NCBI GenBank assembly: GCA_963576725.1
Contig: OY755241.1
Span: forward strand, 60,199,071 to 60,263,070
Direction: 5' to 3'
DNA length: 64,000 bases
DNA from: Azorinus chamasolen
Lineage: Eukaryota > Mollusca > Bivalvia > Cardiida > Solecurtidae
Positions 1 through 10,149 of this stretch are shown here, one piece after another. The position numbers and the translations under genes are program-made. Under the pieces are notes generated by a model, which was not told where the DNA came from, did no database searches, and saw nothing but the letters and a program-made list of their open reading frames with translations. How positions within the stretch are numbered: the first letter of the stretch is position 1; every line of letters starts with the position of its first letter.

Positions 1-1451
1 TATGTCTTCTAAATTACGGTGGTTACATATTTCTGTTTTCCTATGCGTTCATTCAAATTTATTATCACGGCCATTATTTATTACATGAATATTACTTGGG
101 TATAAAGTTAATACTAAATATCATTTAATGTTTGTTAATAGTTTTGTGTAATTGAAACAATGTAAATTAACAATAATAGTTGTGTGGCTTATTACATCTC
201 TTTAACAAGAAGATGCATTATAAACATTATCTATAAACTAACTGCAAATATATAGTACAATTCCTACAGACTAATAAGCAGGCCGTGTTATCAAGAACCT
301 GCCAAATTTCCATTAGGTAAAAAGAAAGTTTCAGGAAGGTTACTGATGAAATATCATTTTATAAGGCTATTTAACCCAAAACTAAACATAGTTTAAATAA
401 ATAACGTCATTTGACACCGTCTTTATGATGTCGTTACCAAGTAACGCCATTGTTATATATGTATTCTCCTGATTGGTGAAAACGAAACTGGTTGGGAATA
501 GAAATGTAAAGTTACACTAGTGGTGTCAGTTTACACTAGTGGTGTCAGTTTATCTTTTTAATATTCAAACATTTATCTCCCTTTACAGTAGATAGTTACC
601 ATCTTTACACGCCTTTTTTTAAAAAATCTAATGGGGAGAAGATCGCCAGATACATATTCATCTAGATTCATGAACAGTGTACACACCTAGATCATTTGAA
701 ACATTCTTAAATGCTTTCAAATGGGGAGAAGATCGCCTGATACCTATTCGTCTAGATTCATGAAGTGTTTCAGCTAGGCTAGAAAAATAAAAATAATCAT
801 ACAAATATTCAAACCCTGAATGCCATTAGTGTCTGATTCAAACATTTGTCTCCCTTTAAATAGAGTTACAACCCTTATAGGAAGTGAGTGAGTGACGTAC
901 GGACGTCGACGTCATAACACTTTAAACTGCGCCTGGTGTGGTGAAACGCGTCGCACATTCTTAAAGCCATATAACATCATTTAGTCTGTTAAGATAGATA
1001 TTAAACATTTTAAAGCCATATAACATCATTTAGTCTTCTTCTAACACACACATATAGAAGAAAACTTAAGTTACCACTGACGAGACGTTTGTCGAAACAT
1101 GTTTGGTTTATTATTAGTTTAAATTAAATTTATAAGAAACAGAGGCGTGTTAAGTTGACATCTTTTTTCCTACTGGAGTCGGTCCGGCTTAAATTCTTTC
1201 ATATATATCGCTTTCATTGTTAGAAATGAACTTGTTGGTCTTAACAGAGCTGAGTAAAGGGTCGAGCGCGGGAGATCAGGCAGACATCTTGGATGCTGTA
1301 GAGTTGATTAGAAAACAAGTGAATAATTAAATTGAATTCTGAGACTTCCTCAATACTGGTAAGTATGCTAGTTTCAGGTTTTAATGATCGAATTCGCTGT
1401 CACAGTTTGTTTTCAATCGATTTACTTACAAAATATAGTTTTGTATTTATG
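1..1451. other. AT-rich intergenic DNA with three short local duplications
   Basis: No gene is supported here. Three direct duplications are visible: a 19 bp unit containing acactagtggtgtcag repeated head to tail at 512-549; a ~45 bp module (atggggagaagatcgcc...) at 630-674 and again at 720-764, 90 bp apart; and a ~33 bp module containing taaagccatataacatcatt at 954-986 and 1004-1036, 50 bp apart. They look like slippage or replication duplications rather than a defined element. Confidence 0.6.
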
Positions 1452-1604
1452 CAGAGTGAGCGAATTGGGTTTGATTGCAATGACCCTGAAAAGGTCATAT
1501 AGCGCCGATGAATGATGATGTGGCATGATTTTGCTAACCTCATGGGATCAAAACCACCGACCTGCCTAAATAGCTTATCTAGACTACGCTGTACACCGAT
1601 ATTC
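1452..1604 (-). mobile_element. tRNA-derived SINE sharing the LINE-A 3' tail
   Basis: Read on the minus strand, the head contains a tRNA-like stretch with a plausible A box (gtagtctagataagc) and a B-box-like motif (ggtggttttgatccc). It ends with the same 3' block as the LINE-A copies in this window (ggcgctatatgacc, then a CACTC-type tail). This is the usual arrangement of a SINE that borrows the reverse transcriptase of a partner LINE by sharing its 3' end. A 5'-shorter copy lies at 59136-59272. The exact 5' end is a guess, because no target duplication was found. Confidence 0.55.
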
Positions 1605-1699
1605 AACCTACTCATCTACTCTATTCTACTATACTGAAACTGCTGTAAACGTTACGGGAATCTTTTGGCTTAGTTCTAGTTTGCGTATTTAGCGAATCC

Positions 1700-2118
1700 T
1701 CTTGCTAATCTATATATATTACTCGTTTTACATATACACAGCTTGGCGTATGTGCCGCCAACACCCCAAAAGAGTTGGGTGTTCTCCTTAATGGAATTGA
1801 CAATGCCATATTCCATGTCGAAGACAATAGGTAAACCTTTGAAAGGCTTGATCAATGAAGTATAAAGGCGCCGTGTGTTTCCTGCAGTTTTCTTCCATAG
1901 ATTAAAACATGCCTGCCAATAATGGATTTTTCCCGAGTTTGTTGTGGAAATCCCAATACAGAATTAGACGTAGTTGTATTTATGGTGCATTTAAGACAGT
2001 TCAAAATGTCCGTTTCCATAATGTGTGACGTAATAGAACACATGCCCTTTACCAGATCAGAAATATTATAAATTCTGAAGGGTGGTGATCCATAGTAGAT
2101 CTTTATTTTAAGGTCCAT
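1700..2118 (-). pseudogene. Eroded protein-coding stretch, family unknown
   Basis: On the minus strand, two overlapping open stretches in different frames together look like one conserved protein segment broken by a frameshift. The upstream part (2118 to about 1880) contains GSPPFRIYNISDLVKGMCS and two Cys spaced LxCxxC-fashion. The downstream part (about 1910 to 1740) contains KTAGNTRRLYTSLIKPF and FDMEYGIVNS and ends GGTYAKLC. The regular composition and hydrophobic/aromatic spacing look more like coding than random AT-rich DNA. I do not recognise the family. It could be an exon of a decayed host gene or a transposon passenger. There is no start codon or splice site I would defend. Confidence 0.3.
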
Positions 2119-2231
2119 CCATCCAAGTATGTGGGGAAATACAGATTGTATTCACCCACAGTACACAAAACTGTCAACGGCCTAAACGGATGATCATAAT
2201 CTAGTTCAGGAAAAATAACCTACACTTTTAA

Positions 2232-2480
2232 TTTTTTACAGCTTTATTAATATTTAAGTTGACATTTTTATGACCAACATGTGTGTTATAATGGTTTTCA
2301 TACGAATGTGAAATTAATGGCATGAACCTAACAGCACTAATTACTTTACTACGACGATTTTGATTGAGTGTTCGAAAATAGGTTGGGAACCCGCCATCTT
2401 GACATGTAAGAAGGTAAACAAAGCACGTTATTATTTCTGTATTTTAAATAGTAAATGTTTGAATTGTCCATTAATGTATG
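2232..2480. repeat. Dispersed repeat, copy 1 (partner at 7893-8112)
   Basis: About 230 bp here matches 7893-8112 over most of its length, sharing for example tggttttcatacgaa, aacctaacagcactaatta (with small changes) and ggttgggaacccgccatct. Both copies sit close to a Penelope 3' UTR piece, but with that piece in opposite orientations. No coding capacity is apparent. The family is unknown to me. Confidence 0.6.
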
Positions 2481-2724
2481 TATTGATAGTTGGTATCGAG
2501 CACAACTCGAAAGAACAGCCTTCAGAGTGAGCTCTATGGTAACGCATAGAACATAAGTTTGGTTCTTTAGGCTGTACATTGTTCACTTAGAATCGTTTAA
2601 GCTCATTTCACGTTTGGTCCAGTGGAGTACCGGAAGTTGAAGGGTTACACCTTATTCAATGTCAAATTTATCAACTCAATACCAGATAGTCAACACAAAT
2701 CCCAACAACCTTTATCTACAACTT

Positions 2725-2998
2725 ACTAGGGGATACGCTTATTTACACTGTCTTTTAGGGTGGGGATGGAATAAGTGTGAGGTTGGGCGCCCATAAACCG
2801 GTTTAACCCCCAGTGACTTGTCACTGACCGTTCAAAGGCGGTACTTCCATCTTCCCCCTATTGTATGTTTTGTCTTTGTGCGTCTCTTGATGTTTTTTAT
2901 AGTTATGTACATTTGCTGTTTCCTTGTAAGCTGTTCGGGCGACTGTTTGTTCTGTATGTGGTGTTTCCTGCAAGACTCATTTTTGTACTTTTACTAGC
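2725..2998 (+). mobile_element. Penelope-like element, 3' UTR fragment
   Basis: This matches the 3' untranslated region of the Penelope-like copies at 8150-8841 (minus) and 15255-15530 (plus). It carries tatttacactgtcttttagg, cccataaaccggtttaac, a short inverted pair around the stop region (cagtgac...gtcactg), and ends with tgactcatttttgtactttt. Only the end of the element is present, which suggests 5' truncation at integration or later decay. Confidence 0.65.
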
Positions 2999-3640
2999 AT
3001 TTCGTTTTTGTATAGATCTAGATTAAAATATTTGAATCGCTATTTGCCAGGAAATTGTTTTTCATTCGGTAAATATCTCCGTTCAAGATCGAGTTGGCGG
3101 AAAAGGCCGAGTGTATGTGGAATGATGTCACATTTTGTTTACATGTATCGTCTGCAGTGCATTTTGTTGACTAACAAGGCTGTGTTACTCCCTACTGTTA
3201 TTAACGACGTACATAGCGATCTATACATTTATTCTGAAATTTCCTTTGAATCAGATGTGAATACAAAATATCACAATCTTTGAATTAGATCTAGATATTT
3301 ACAGCTTAAATTTTGGCGAAATCTGACCTCTTCTGTCTAATTTCGTTCATCTCTGTAAAATATGCTGATTTATGTAAAACGGTATATAAAGGACATGTCT
3401 TCTTTATATAGACCTTCTGTTTACAAAAATCAGCCCTAGATCTGTCTGTCTCACACACAACTACAACATCTAACATCCCAGACATACAGGCCTGCGGACA
3501 TATGATCTTAATTTTCAATTTGAAGTCAGAGCAAGTTTGAACTGTAAACGACTTCACTTCTTAATTATATGTCAATACAAGGACATCATTACATTGTTCA
3601 AAACGTGTTTTGCGATGGCAATTGTTTCCCCCCATTCCTT
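2999..3640. other. No gene recognised
   Basis: Open stretches exist on both strands (for example 3008-3283 plus and 3306-3557 minus). They have no motif, no supporting context and a composition expected by chance in AT-rich DNA. Confidence 0.5.
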
Positions 3641-3737
3641 ATGTTTCTCTTCATGGTGGTTATTTACATTACATACAATACAGGCACTTAATATGCTAAA
3701 CTAATGGGGTACCTGGCAAGACAAAGTTGAATTATTT

Positions 3738-3901
3738 CATGGAAAAAATGTAAACAAGTATACTTATTGTGGCACAACGCTTACACTGAATGGATGGGCA
3801 ACTGCTTGTGAAATAGAAGCAGCTGCCCGTATTTTAGGAGGCAAAATAAATGTTATTCATGTTGTGAAGTTGTCTGGAGGGGGAATTTTATTTACATTTT
3901 G
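3738..3901 (+). pseudogene. OTU-like protease segment of the Helitron
   Basis: A reading frame of about 50 residues ends at a stop near 3899. It contains GWATACEIEAAARILGGKI followed by NVIHVV. The pattern (W-x2-x-x-E-I-x-A-x-A, then a beta strand) is that of the central region of OTU-type cysteine proteases, which some Helitrons encode upstream of the Rep/helicase part. The catalytic Cys region (DGNC-like) is not visible upstream, so the domain is partial. The call rests on this pattern and on the Helitron blocks that follow. Confidence 0.4.
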
Positions 3902-3934
3902 ACTTTGGTGAAAGTAGGATAAGGACGAGGTTTG

Positions 3935-4150
3935 CTTACCTGTAAACCACGGTTAAGTCCCCCAGTAGCTTATTTTGGTTACTGACCGTTCCAAGGCGGT
4001 ACTCCTGCTAAGCCTATGGTCAATTCTTTTGTTTAACATGCTTAATGTTGTTCGTCTTGATATGCGTCCTGTTATGTTTTGTCTTGTGGCTATACTGTTT
4101 CTTGTTCGATGGTGTGTGGAGCGGTGTCATTTCGTGTGTGGCTCTCCGTT
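3935..4150 (+). mobile_element. Diverged Penelope-like 3' UTR fragment inside the Helitron
   Basis: The order of motifs follows the Penelope 3' UTR elsewhere in the window: a taaaccacggttaa block corresponding to taaaccggtttaa, a cccccagt block, ctgaccgttccaaggcggtact, then a T/G-rich stretch. It is more diverged than the copies at 2725 and 15255, so it probably belongs to an older subfamily. Confidence 0.5.
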
Positions 4151-4605
4151 TGACTATTTTTCCATAATTAAAAGGCATTTTACACAGGTTTGCCTCCACT
4201 GGATATTGTGTAACGTTTCCACAGTAAGTAAATTTTCAACCAAAGAGGAGTTCGCGACACCAACTACCCATGTTAAAATGTGGACGGACAGACCGCCGAT
4301 CAGGGCGATTCAAGTATAACTATTTCTAATGAAAGGCTGCAAAGTTAAACACTTGATGGAGATAGTAGTGATGTCGGAACTAACATTCAATGAACACACT
4401 AAGCACAGGAATGATCAAAGTCCTGCACCTGAAAAATTCAACCCTGCTGATGGAGAAGGCACCACACATTCAGTGTTATTTTACCAGATCCTCCTATTAA
4501 TATACAACAAGAAGTGCAATCTGTAGTTCAACTCTTATGCTTATGTATCTTCAAACAAAAACAATATAGTTAATACTCCTCTTTCTGAGTACACATAAAA
4601 AAATC

Positions 4606-4803
4606 ACCATGACTTTTCCTACACGGTTCCCTTTTGGTACAGGAGATGTTTTCCCCAACAGATCCAGAACCTGTTCATCAAGATTGGGCTTGTTGTGGTA
4701 TAATGATGGAATATTTGCTCGTCATCATTATTTCAAATGTGTTATCCACAACATGAGTATGCGCAAAAGAGCTGCTGAAAATGCAAGTTACATTGTCAAT
4801 TAA
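4606..4803 (+). pseudogene. Helitron_like_N domain remnant
   Basis: This frame of about 65 residues contains FPTRFPFGTGDVFP, then LLWYNDGIFARHHYFKCVIHN, and ends at a stop. It corresponds to the Helitron-N signature, in which an F-P-x-L-F-P-x-G-x-G-D start is followed by a block of the form L-L-x-Y-x-D-x-R-F-A-R-H and an R-rich helix (here MRKRAAE). The domain lies upstream of the Rep/HUH nuclease in Helitron proteins. It is truncated by a stop soon afterwards, and the following 300 bp have no clear continuation. Confidence 0.65.
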
Positions 4804-5114
4804 AATATTGGCGATAAACATTTGACTGGCCGGACTTGAACAACCAATCTGTTGAAAAGAAACTTATTTACTATGGCGCAAGTCAAGCCTTCTTGGCACA
4901 TCTCAGTATTGGGCTCAAAGAGGAAGAGAATTAAAATTAACCAAGGTTCTGGTTTTTCCTTCATATTTCTGCAGCGGTAGCTGTGTTGAGTTTCACTTGC
5001 ATAGGTTGCTTTTAGCGTATAATCAGGCAGCTACTGGTAAAGTACTTGACATGTCCAACCGCACAGTATTAATCGAAGCATTACAACAAAACACTCACAC
5101 TGTAGCCCACTATT

Positions 5115-5974
5115 TTGACTAAGTCTGACAATAGTGTCAGATGGAGTTTCCAAAGCCCTTACGGCATTTACCAGCAATTCAACCAGCTGGTTTACCAGCT
5201 TGTTCAGCATTCAAAATGGCATTCTCAGGCACGGAGGGCTAATAGACAATTCCAGTATTTTGTCAAAAGTAGTACAGAAAATCCCTCAGTGGATGACATC
5301 ATAGTCAGAGATTTATCACTGGATATGCATGCAAGGGCAATCAGTCAACTGGTGCCATGGTCAACAGCACAGATGATGCAGTTGAAGCCAAAACAGTTTG
5401 TTCAAAACTTTTGATGGGGCAAATGAAGCGAGACATTTCTGCTGTTGATGCCTCTTATGAGCTGTCCGATCTTCCTCCATATCCGTCAGGTCATACTTTT
5501 CAGTGTCTAGAAATTAATGGCTCTACACTCACAAGAAATACTGCACTTGACAAATATTTGGTTAGAAAAAATAATTATTCCACTTCCTTTTACAATTTTA
5601 TATGCACACCTGGTAAAGTTTCTGTTCTAAATGTTTTTTTTTACACAACCCACATGGCCTTTAGAGGACGAGTATTGTCGAACTGGCCCAATTGGCGGGT
5701 TTTCTCCGACAGCAATTTTTCTGAAATGACTTTGACAGATAAATTTCAACAATTCTTACAGATGCCAACTTTGCTTAAGTTGAAAGAGTCAAGCAGTGCC
5801 ACAATAAAACTGAAGAATTGGGGAACTCTGATATTGAGGACACAGATCACATTGACCAACCGGGAGCGGATGGAATTGGTTAAACCCATGGTCAACATTG
5901 AAATCCAGCCAGACATATCCTTTGATTATGGTGGCACAGACACTTCAAATAAGTATCCAGATGATACTTGAAAC
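5115..5974 (+). pseudogene. Helitron mid-protein region, two frames
   Basis: Two overlapping frames (5115-5414 and 5357-5971) cover the segment between the nuclease and helicase of a Helitron protein. The second, about 204 residues, has KRDISAVDASYELSDLPPYP, then FQCLEINGS and LDKYLVRKN, which is the conserved run preceding the helicase in many animal Helitrons, and ends in an acidic stretch (NIEIQPDISFDYGGTD). The frame break near 5360-5400 is a simple frameshift. The HUH His residues and catalytic Tyr were not found, so the nuclease itself is lost or too degraded to see. Confidence 0.55.
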
Positions 5975-6041
5975 CATAACTGCATTTTCTGCTAATAAGG
6001 GTAATCTCAAATTCATCAACCAAGAGCATTAAGAACTTCGT

Positions 6042-6578
6042 ATGGTTGTTAAGTCGAACAGCTGGATCAGGCAAGTCCTATGTAATAAAATGCATAGTAA
6101 AGGCTGCCAGAGTTCTCTTCCAATCAAACAAATATGTACTGGTTGTTTGCCTAACTAGTAATAGTGCACATATAATATCTGGAGTTACTCTGCATATTTG
6201 TTTTTTTTAAATTTTTACTATACTTTGCCAATTGCTAGTTGAACAGCTGGATCAGGCAAGTCTTATGTAATAAAATGTCAGAGTTCTCTTCCAATCAAAC
6301 AAATCTGTACTTGCTCTTTGCCCAACTAGTAATAGTGCACATATAATATCTGGAGTTACTCTGCATATTTTGTTTTTAATTTTTACGATACTTTGCCAAT
6401 TGCTAGTGGAACAGCTGGATCAGGCAAGTCTTATGTAATAAAATATGTCAGAGTTCTCTTCCAATCAAACAAATCTGTACTGGTTGTTTGCCCAACTAGT
6501 AATAGTGCACATGTAATATCTTGAGTTACTCTGCATATTTTTTTTTTATTTTTTTTCGATACTTTGCCAATTGCTAAT
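6042..6578 (+). repeat. Tandem triplication of the Helitron Walker A segment
   Basis: Three head-to-tail copies, at about 6042-6236, 6237-6411 and 6412-6578. Each starts at gaacagctggatcaggcaag (coding GTAGSGK or a near variant) and ends at ctttgccaattgcta. Copies 2 and 3 lack a ~17-20 bp stretch present in copy 1 (catagtaaaggctgcc), so they share a history. Poly-T length varies between copies. The unit encodes the helicase P-loop and the following strand (LVVC-TSNSAHI). Confidence 0.8.
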
Positions 6579-6589
6579 AAATTACTCTG

Positions 6590-6876
6590 GTACTAGTATT
6601 ACGGTTTTTACCCGTATTCAAGTAATCGGAACCCGACTACTTTTCTTTCTTTTTGTAGACAACTTATCCACCATCATCATTATCATGAACACAGAAATTA
6701 TTATTCCCAGCGATTCAAGAGGAAGACATTTACACAATTTCGTAACAAAACGCCAACCATTTACACCCGACACTCACATTTCCATTATGTATATATCAGG
6801 CGCAAAAATAAACACTCTCAAACATGCAATCACAAAAACTTTTTATATATTTAATGGAGTTCATCCTGACCACTAG
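6590..6876 (+). pseudogene. SGNH-hydrolase-like fragment
   Basis: An open frame of about 95 residues contains IIIPSDSRGRHLHNFVTKRQ followed by HISIMYISGAKINTLKHAI. The S-D-S-R-G start and the downstream Y-x-S-G-A-x-I pattern resemble block I and the following strand of SGNH-type esterase domains, which occur as ORFs in several invertebrate retroelements. Only the first third of such a domain is present. It directly abuts the triplicated Helitron helicase segment and lies upstream of a minus-strand LINE tail. The alternative is a chance resemblance. No independent context settles which element it came from. Confidence 0.35.
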
Positions 6877-7000
6877 CTAACTTACAAAGTGGTTTTCCAT
6901 TTTTGCAAGACCGTTCAGAATGACTTAAGTTGTCCTCCACTGCAGGATGTTGCTGCTGCTGCTATTGATTACAGTCAAATGATGAAAATGATTCAGATTC

Positions 7001-7231
7001 TGAGTTGGGTTATACGGCACTGCGATTCCAAATAGGTCATATAGCGCCAATGACGAAAATTATTATGAAACTATGAAATTCAATAAAAACAAATATCGAT
7101 CAGCGAGTGTGTAAATCATTTAAATATACGTAGATGAAAAATGTAGAAAGGAATAAAGAAATAATATAATAGAACAGGTTAAAAAGATTTATATTTTAGA
7201 ATAAAGACCAGTCTCTTTCAAAAACGAAATT
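7001..7231 (-). mobile_element. LINE-A 3' UTR fragment
   Basis: On the minus strand this is the 3' end of the LINE-A family: aatttcgtttttgaaagagac, agaccggtctt-like and ggcgctatatgacctattt, as in the copies at 28470-28794 and 62360-62610. The tail repeats are almost lost (only tgagttggg remains). A short piece of the same LINE's coding end lies immediately to the right in the opposite orientation. Confidence 0.75.
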
Positions 7232-7232
7232 G

Positions 7233-7345
7233 GCTAGCGAAGTTCATGTCACCCACCAATACTTTACAAGTAAATGTGTCTTCTGTCAAGAGCCATACAC
7301 AGTAAAACAGTTTTTGATTGAACGTGTTGACATGAACGTCGCTAG
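7233..7345 (+). mobile_element. Flipped RNase H end fragment between inverted flanks
   Basis: Between 7255 and 7330 the plus strand codes the C-terminal end of a LINE-A ORF2 (CVFCQEPYTVKQFLIE), inverted relative to the adjoining 3' UTR. The segment is bounded by an inverted repeat: gctagcgaagttcatgtc at 7233-7250 and gacatgaacgtcgctag at 7329-7345, with one mismatch. The result is a coding end and a UTR of the same family pointing toward each other. Confidence 0.6.
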
Positions 7346-7397
7346 TCAATACACTATTTCACACACACACACACATATATATATTACAACATTCAAC

Positions 7398-7495
7398 TTG
7401 TCACCCTTGCTTTTGTTTGTCTTGTGTCTTTGTGTGGAATGTTTGCCTCTAGTTCTTGTGTGTGTGGTGTGCGTTTGGGTGTGTAGTTGATGCCC
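7398..7495 (+). mobile_element. Short Penelope 3' UTR-like piece
   Basis: A T/G-rich run (cacccttgcttttgtttgtc...gtgtgtggtgtgcgtttggg) resembles the 3' UTR subfamily seen on the minus strand at 47484-47780 and 54640-54832. It is low-complexity, so the match could partly be compositional. Confidence 0.35.
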
Positions 7496-7892
7496 TATTT
7501 TTATCATCGACTGAGTTTCTCTGGGTTTCTATACAGTTTAGTGATTAAATTAAAAAGTATTTAAGTTGAAATGGTGCAATGCTGAGCTCACCTAATACAC
7601 TAGTGGTATTATCCAAATCTACGGGTCATCTATAAATAAAAACGACATGTCAGACCTAATATAATGGCTAATAAGATATTGTTGGCTCAAGTGCTTTCAA
7701 ATTTTATAAAGTTGAACTGTATTTCTTTGTTCTGTAACTTAAATCAGTTATAATAGCTGTTACTAAGTTCACCTTATCTGATGTAGAAATCATCAAGTTC
7801 ACCATATACTTGGTGTTATGATTTCATTTTATTTATTTAAATGAATTGTTCTTTACTTTTGACATCTGTGCTTATTTCATATTTAATTTAAC
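7496..7892. other. No gene recognised
   Basis: AT-rich DNA without coding signal or clear repeat match. Confidence 0.5.
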
Positions 7893-8112
7893 ATTTTTTG
7901 TGACCAACTTGTGTGTATGGTTTTCATACGAACGTGGGATGAATGGCATGAGCCTAACAGCACTAATTACTTTACTATGACGATTTTAATCGGATGTTAG
8001 GAAAAAGGTTGGGAACCCGCCATCTTGACATGCAACAACACGTTATTATTTGTGTATTTTTTTAATCGTAAATGTTTGAATTTACATGAACGTATGTAGT
8101 AATAGTTGATAA
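7893..8112. repeat. Dispersed repeat, copy 2 (partner at 2232-2480)
   Basis: Same family as 2232-2480, in the same orientation, with indels of 1-15 bp. It ends just before the minus-strand Penelope fragment. Confidence 0.6.
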
Positions 8113-8149
8113 CAATGACAAAAATGTGCAAATGATCTCCGCTGATTTT

Positions 8150-8841
8150 TCTCGGTTGGAACCCCCCCCCCCACACACACAAGGTAAGCGTTAGGTGTTC
8201 GAAAACTGGTGGGACTACGCTGCTAGACAAAACGTGACGATATAGAAAACACAGAGCAGACCATTTGTGGTGAAAGCTAGGGTAACACCTTGAAACGTAA
8301 AGTAGCCGAAAAGGGTCACGGGAGCTTACAGAAGCTCTGAAGGTACCGGACTTAAGGCTTATCCTATCTTTACTTAAAGTACAAAAATGAGTCATGCAGG
8401 AAACACCATACAGAACAAACTGCCGCTCGAACAGTAACACAAGGAAATAGCAAATATAAAAATATCGAGACGCACAAAGACTGGGGGTTAAACTGGTTTA
8501 TGGGAGCCCAACCTAACACTTATTCCATCCCCACCCTAAAATACAGTGTAAATAACGTATCCCGTCTCCGACTAATCTACAACAACCGTGATGGCAAATA
8601 CAGTGGTAAAGTGCATGTATAACCAAAATATTTAAGTGAACAAACTGTATCCGCCTATCGCTGGTGTACTCAATGATTAACTGAAAACAGTAACTGTAGA
8701 AAAGTAATAAAGGGTACGGCAAAAACGAAATAGTAGATATCCGACGTTCTTCTACCGTTTCTGGATTTAAGAGGTCGTCTTCATAGAGTACTAAACCTTT
8801 CTCGTCGGCGTACATGCAAAGAGGCCAGCGTGATTGCCAAC
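8150..8841 (-). mobile_element. Penelope-like element, C-terminus and 3' UTR
   Basis: Read on the minus strand, it begins inside the last residues of the RT protein (gttggcaatcacgctggcc, then a tgtacgccgac block, as in the copy ending at 14459). It continues through a ~290 bp trailer to the 3' UTR landmarks gggatac, tatttacactgt, cccataaacca and tgactcatttttgtacttt, plus about 180 bp beyond. It therefore shows the uninterrupted order of the trailer, against which the insertion at 14681-15254 can be seen. Strongly 5' truncated. Confidence 0.7.
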
Positions 8842-8853
8842 TGTAAAAGTGTT

Positions 8854-8990
8854 GAGTGAGTGAGCATGTTGGGTTTTACGGCACCGCGTCACTAAATAGG
8901 TCATATAGCGCCAACGACAAAAAATATGATGAAACGATGAAATTCAATAAAAACAAATCTTGATCAACGAGTGTATAATTAAAATATATG
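8854..8990 (-). mobile_element. LINE-A 3' UTR fragment with ACTC-type tail
   Basis: The minus strand reads ...tgatcaagatttg...gttggcgctatatgacc...cggtgccgtaaaaccc and then a tail of CACT repeats. Only the terminal ~130 bp of the LINE is present, an extreme 5' truncation. Confidence 0.75.
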
Positions 8991-9949
8991 TAACCAGGGT
9001 TTCATATTGCTAAAGTGTAGTCTGCTTAATTAGTTTTATGGATCCATATAATCAGAATGATTGGAATGTCATCTGCTTTCATGTATATCTCATTATATCA
9101 CGTATACATTAGTGTATGGGAGCATGATTGAGAGAGATAGTTGAGATGCACGAAATTACATTTACACATGCTTTGCGCGGACTATCTTCTTCCTATGTGT
9201 TCCCGCTGTCTAAGCTCAGTGCGCTCCAGTCTATCTTGATGGCAACATCTCGATAATCATATATAGTTTACTTTTACTTTGTTGTCTCAAGACAACAGCT
9301 TTACTAATAAGTCAACTATATCCCAGGTGTGTTTGCTGCATGAATCATTTTTGTACTTATATCCCAGGTGTCTGGTAAGTACTGAACAAAGTCTGTATTG
9401 AATTTATTTAGTAAGTTTATTCTGTTTCGGTATCTCACGGCTATGTACTGTTGAAATTGTTATAGACACCAATAGTTAGTATATTGTTTCTCATTTATAT
9501 TACAGGCTTTTCTATTACTGCCTTAATAAACATCAAGAACTTGCTCGGGCGTTTTCTACTTCCTAACTCCGGTTTACATACGATATACAAAGTTCAAGGA
9601 ATACAGAAATAATACAATAGAACATATTTAAATTTTGTACTTTTATTATCACAACAGTGTTGCTTGTGCCGTGTGGTGGCCGTAAAAAGTCTCCCCGTAC
9701 ACGTAATCGATGTTGTTATCATTCTCTTGCAGGATATGCAAGTAACATACACAACTCTCATTCGCCTCTTACATCATCACAAGTATGTCATGCACCTCGT
9801 GGTAGGTGTCCATCAACAATTTGATGCACTTGGTAGATACACTAATGTAATTGACGTGTTGATGAACACAATACAGGTGCCCCTCTATCACTTTCCAATA
9901 TGAATAAAGTTAAAATACCTCCAATAGAACTGAAAACTATAAATATGTA
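8991..9949. other. No gene firmly recognised
   Basis: AT-rich DNA. On the minus strand, 9900 to about 9660 reads as one long frame with a single stop (starting YWKVIEGHLYCVHQHV, later ENDNNIDYVYGETFYGHH). It looks coding-like but I cannot assign it. It may be an upstream part of the neighbouring Penelope-type element's host or another decayed element. Confidence 0.35.
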
Positions 9950-10149
9950 ATCTGTGTCGTCTGTACAAGTACCCAGATATATTTCTAATTTCTCTTCCCT
10001 TCAACCGTTTGTTCGTTTAAAACAACTTAATCTTCAGTCGGCATCATCTTTTCACATACCATCTCTTTCTATTAATAAATGTTTTTTCAATGGACCTAAA
10101 GTTGTACTTTCACCTTTAAAATATGTTATCCATAATGTTTCTTCTATTC

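Larger units (their letters stand above)
3640..6578 (+). mobile_element. Decayed Helitron (OTU / Helitron-N / Pif1-like helicase)
   Basis: Segments in several frames appear in the order expected for an animal Helitron protein: an OTU-like peptidase patch (about 3740-3898), a Helitron_like_N block (4606-4803), a mid-protein block (5115-5971) containing AVDASYELSDLPPYPSGH, and a helicase Walker A segment (GSGKSYVIK) from about 6055. The rest of the helicase is missing. A diverged Penelope 3' UTR piece interrupts it near 3935-4150. Stops and frameshifts are many, so it is dead. A Helentron-type element is possible, since OTU domains are reported in that group; the endonuclease of Helentrons was not seen. 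Confidence 0.65.

Noticed and set aside
3738..3901. OTU-like patch considered as the same domain as at 23915
   Set aside because: The motifs covered differ (here the central region, there the DGNC box and a vertnin-like order) and the contexts are different elements.
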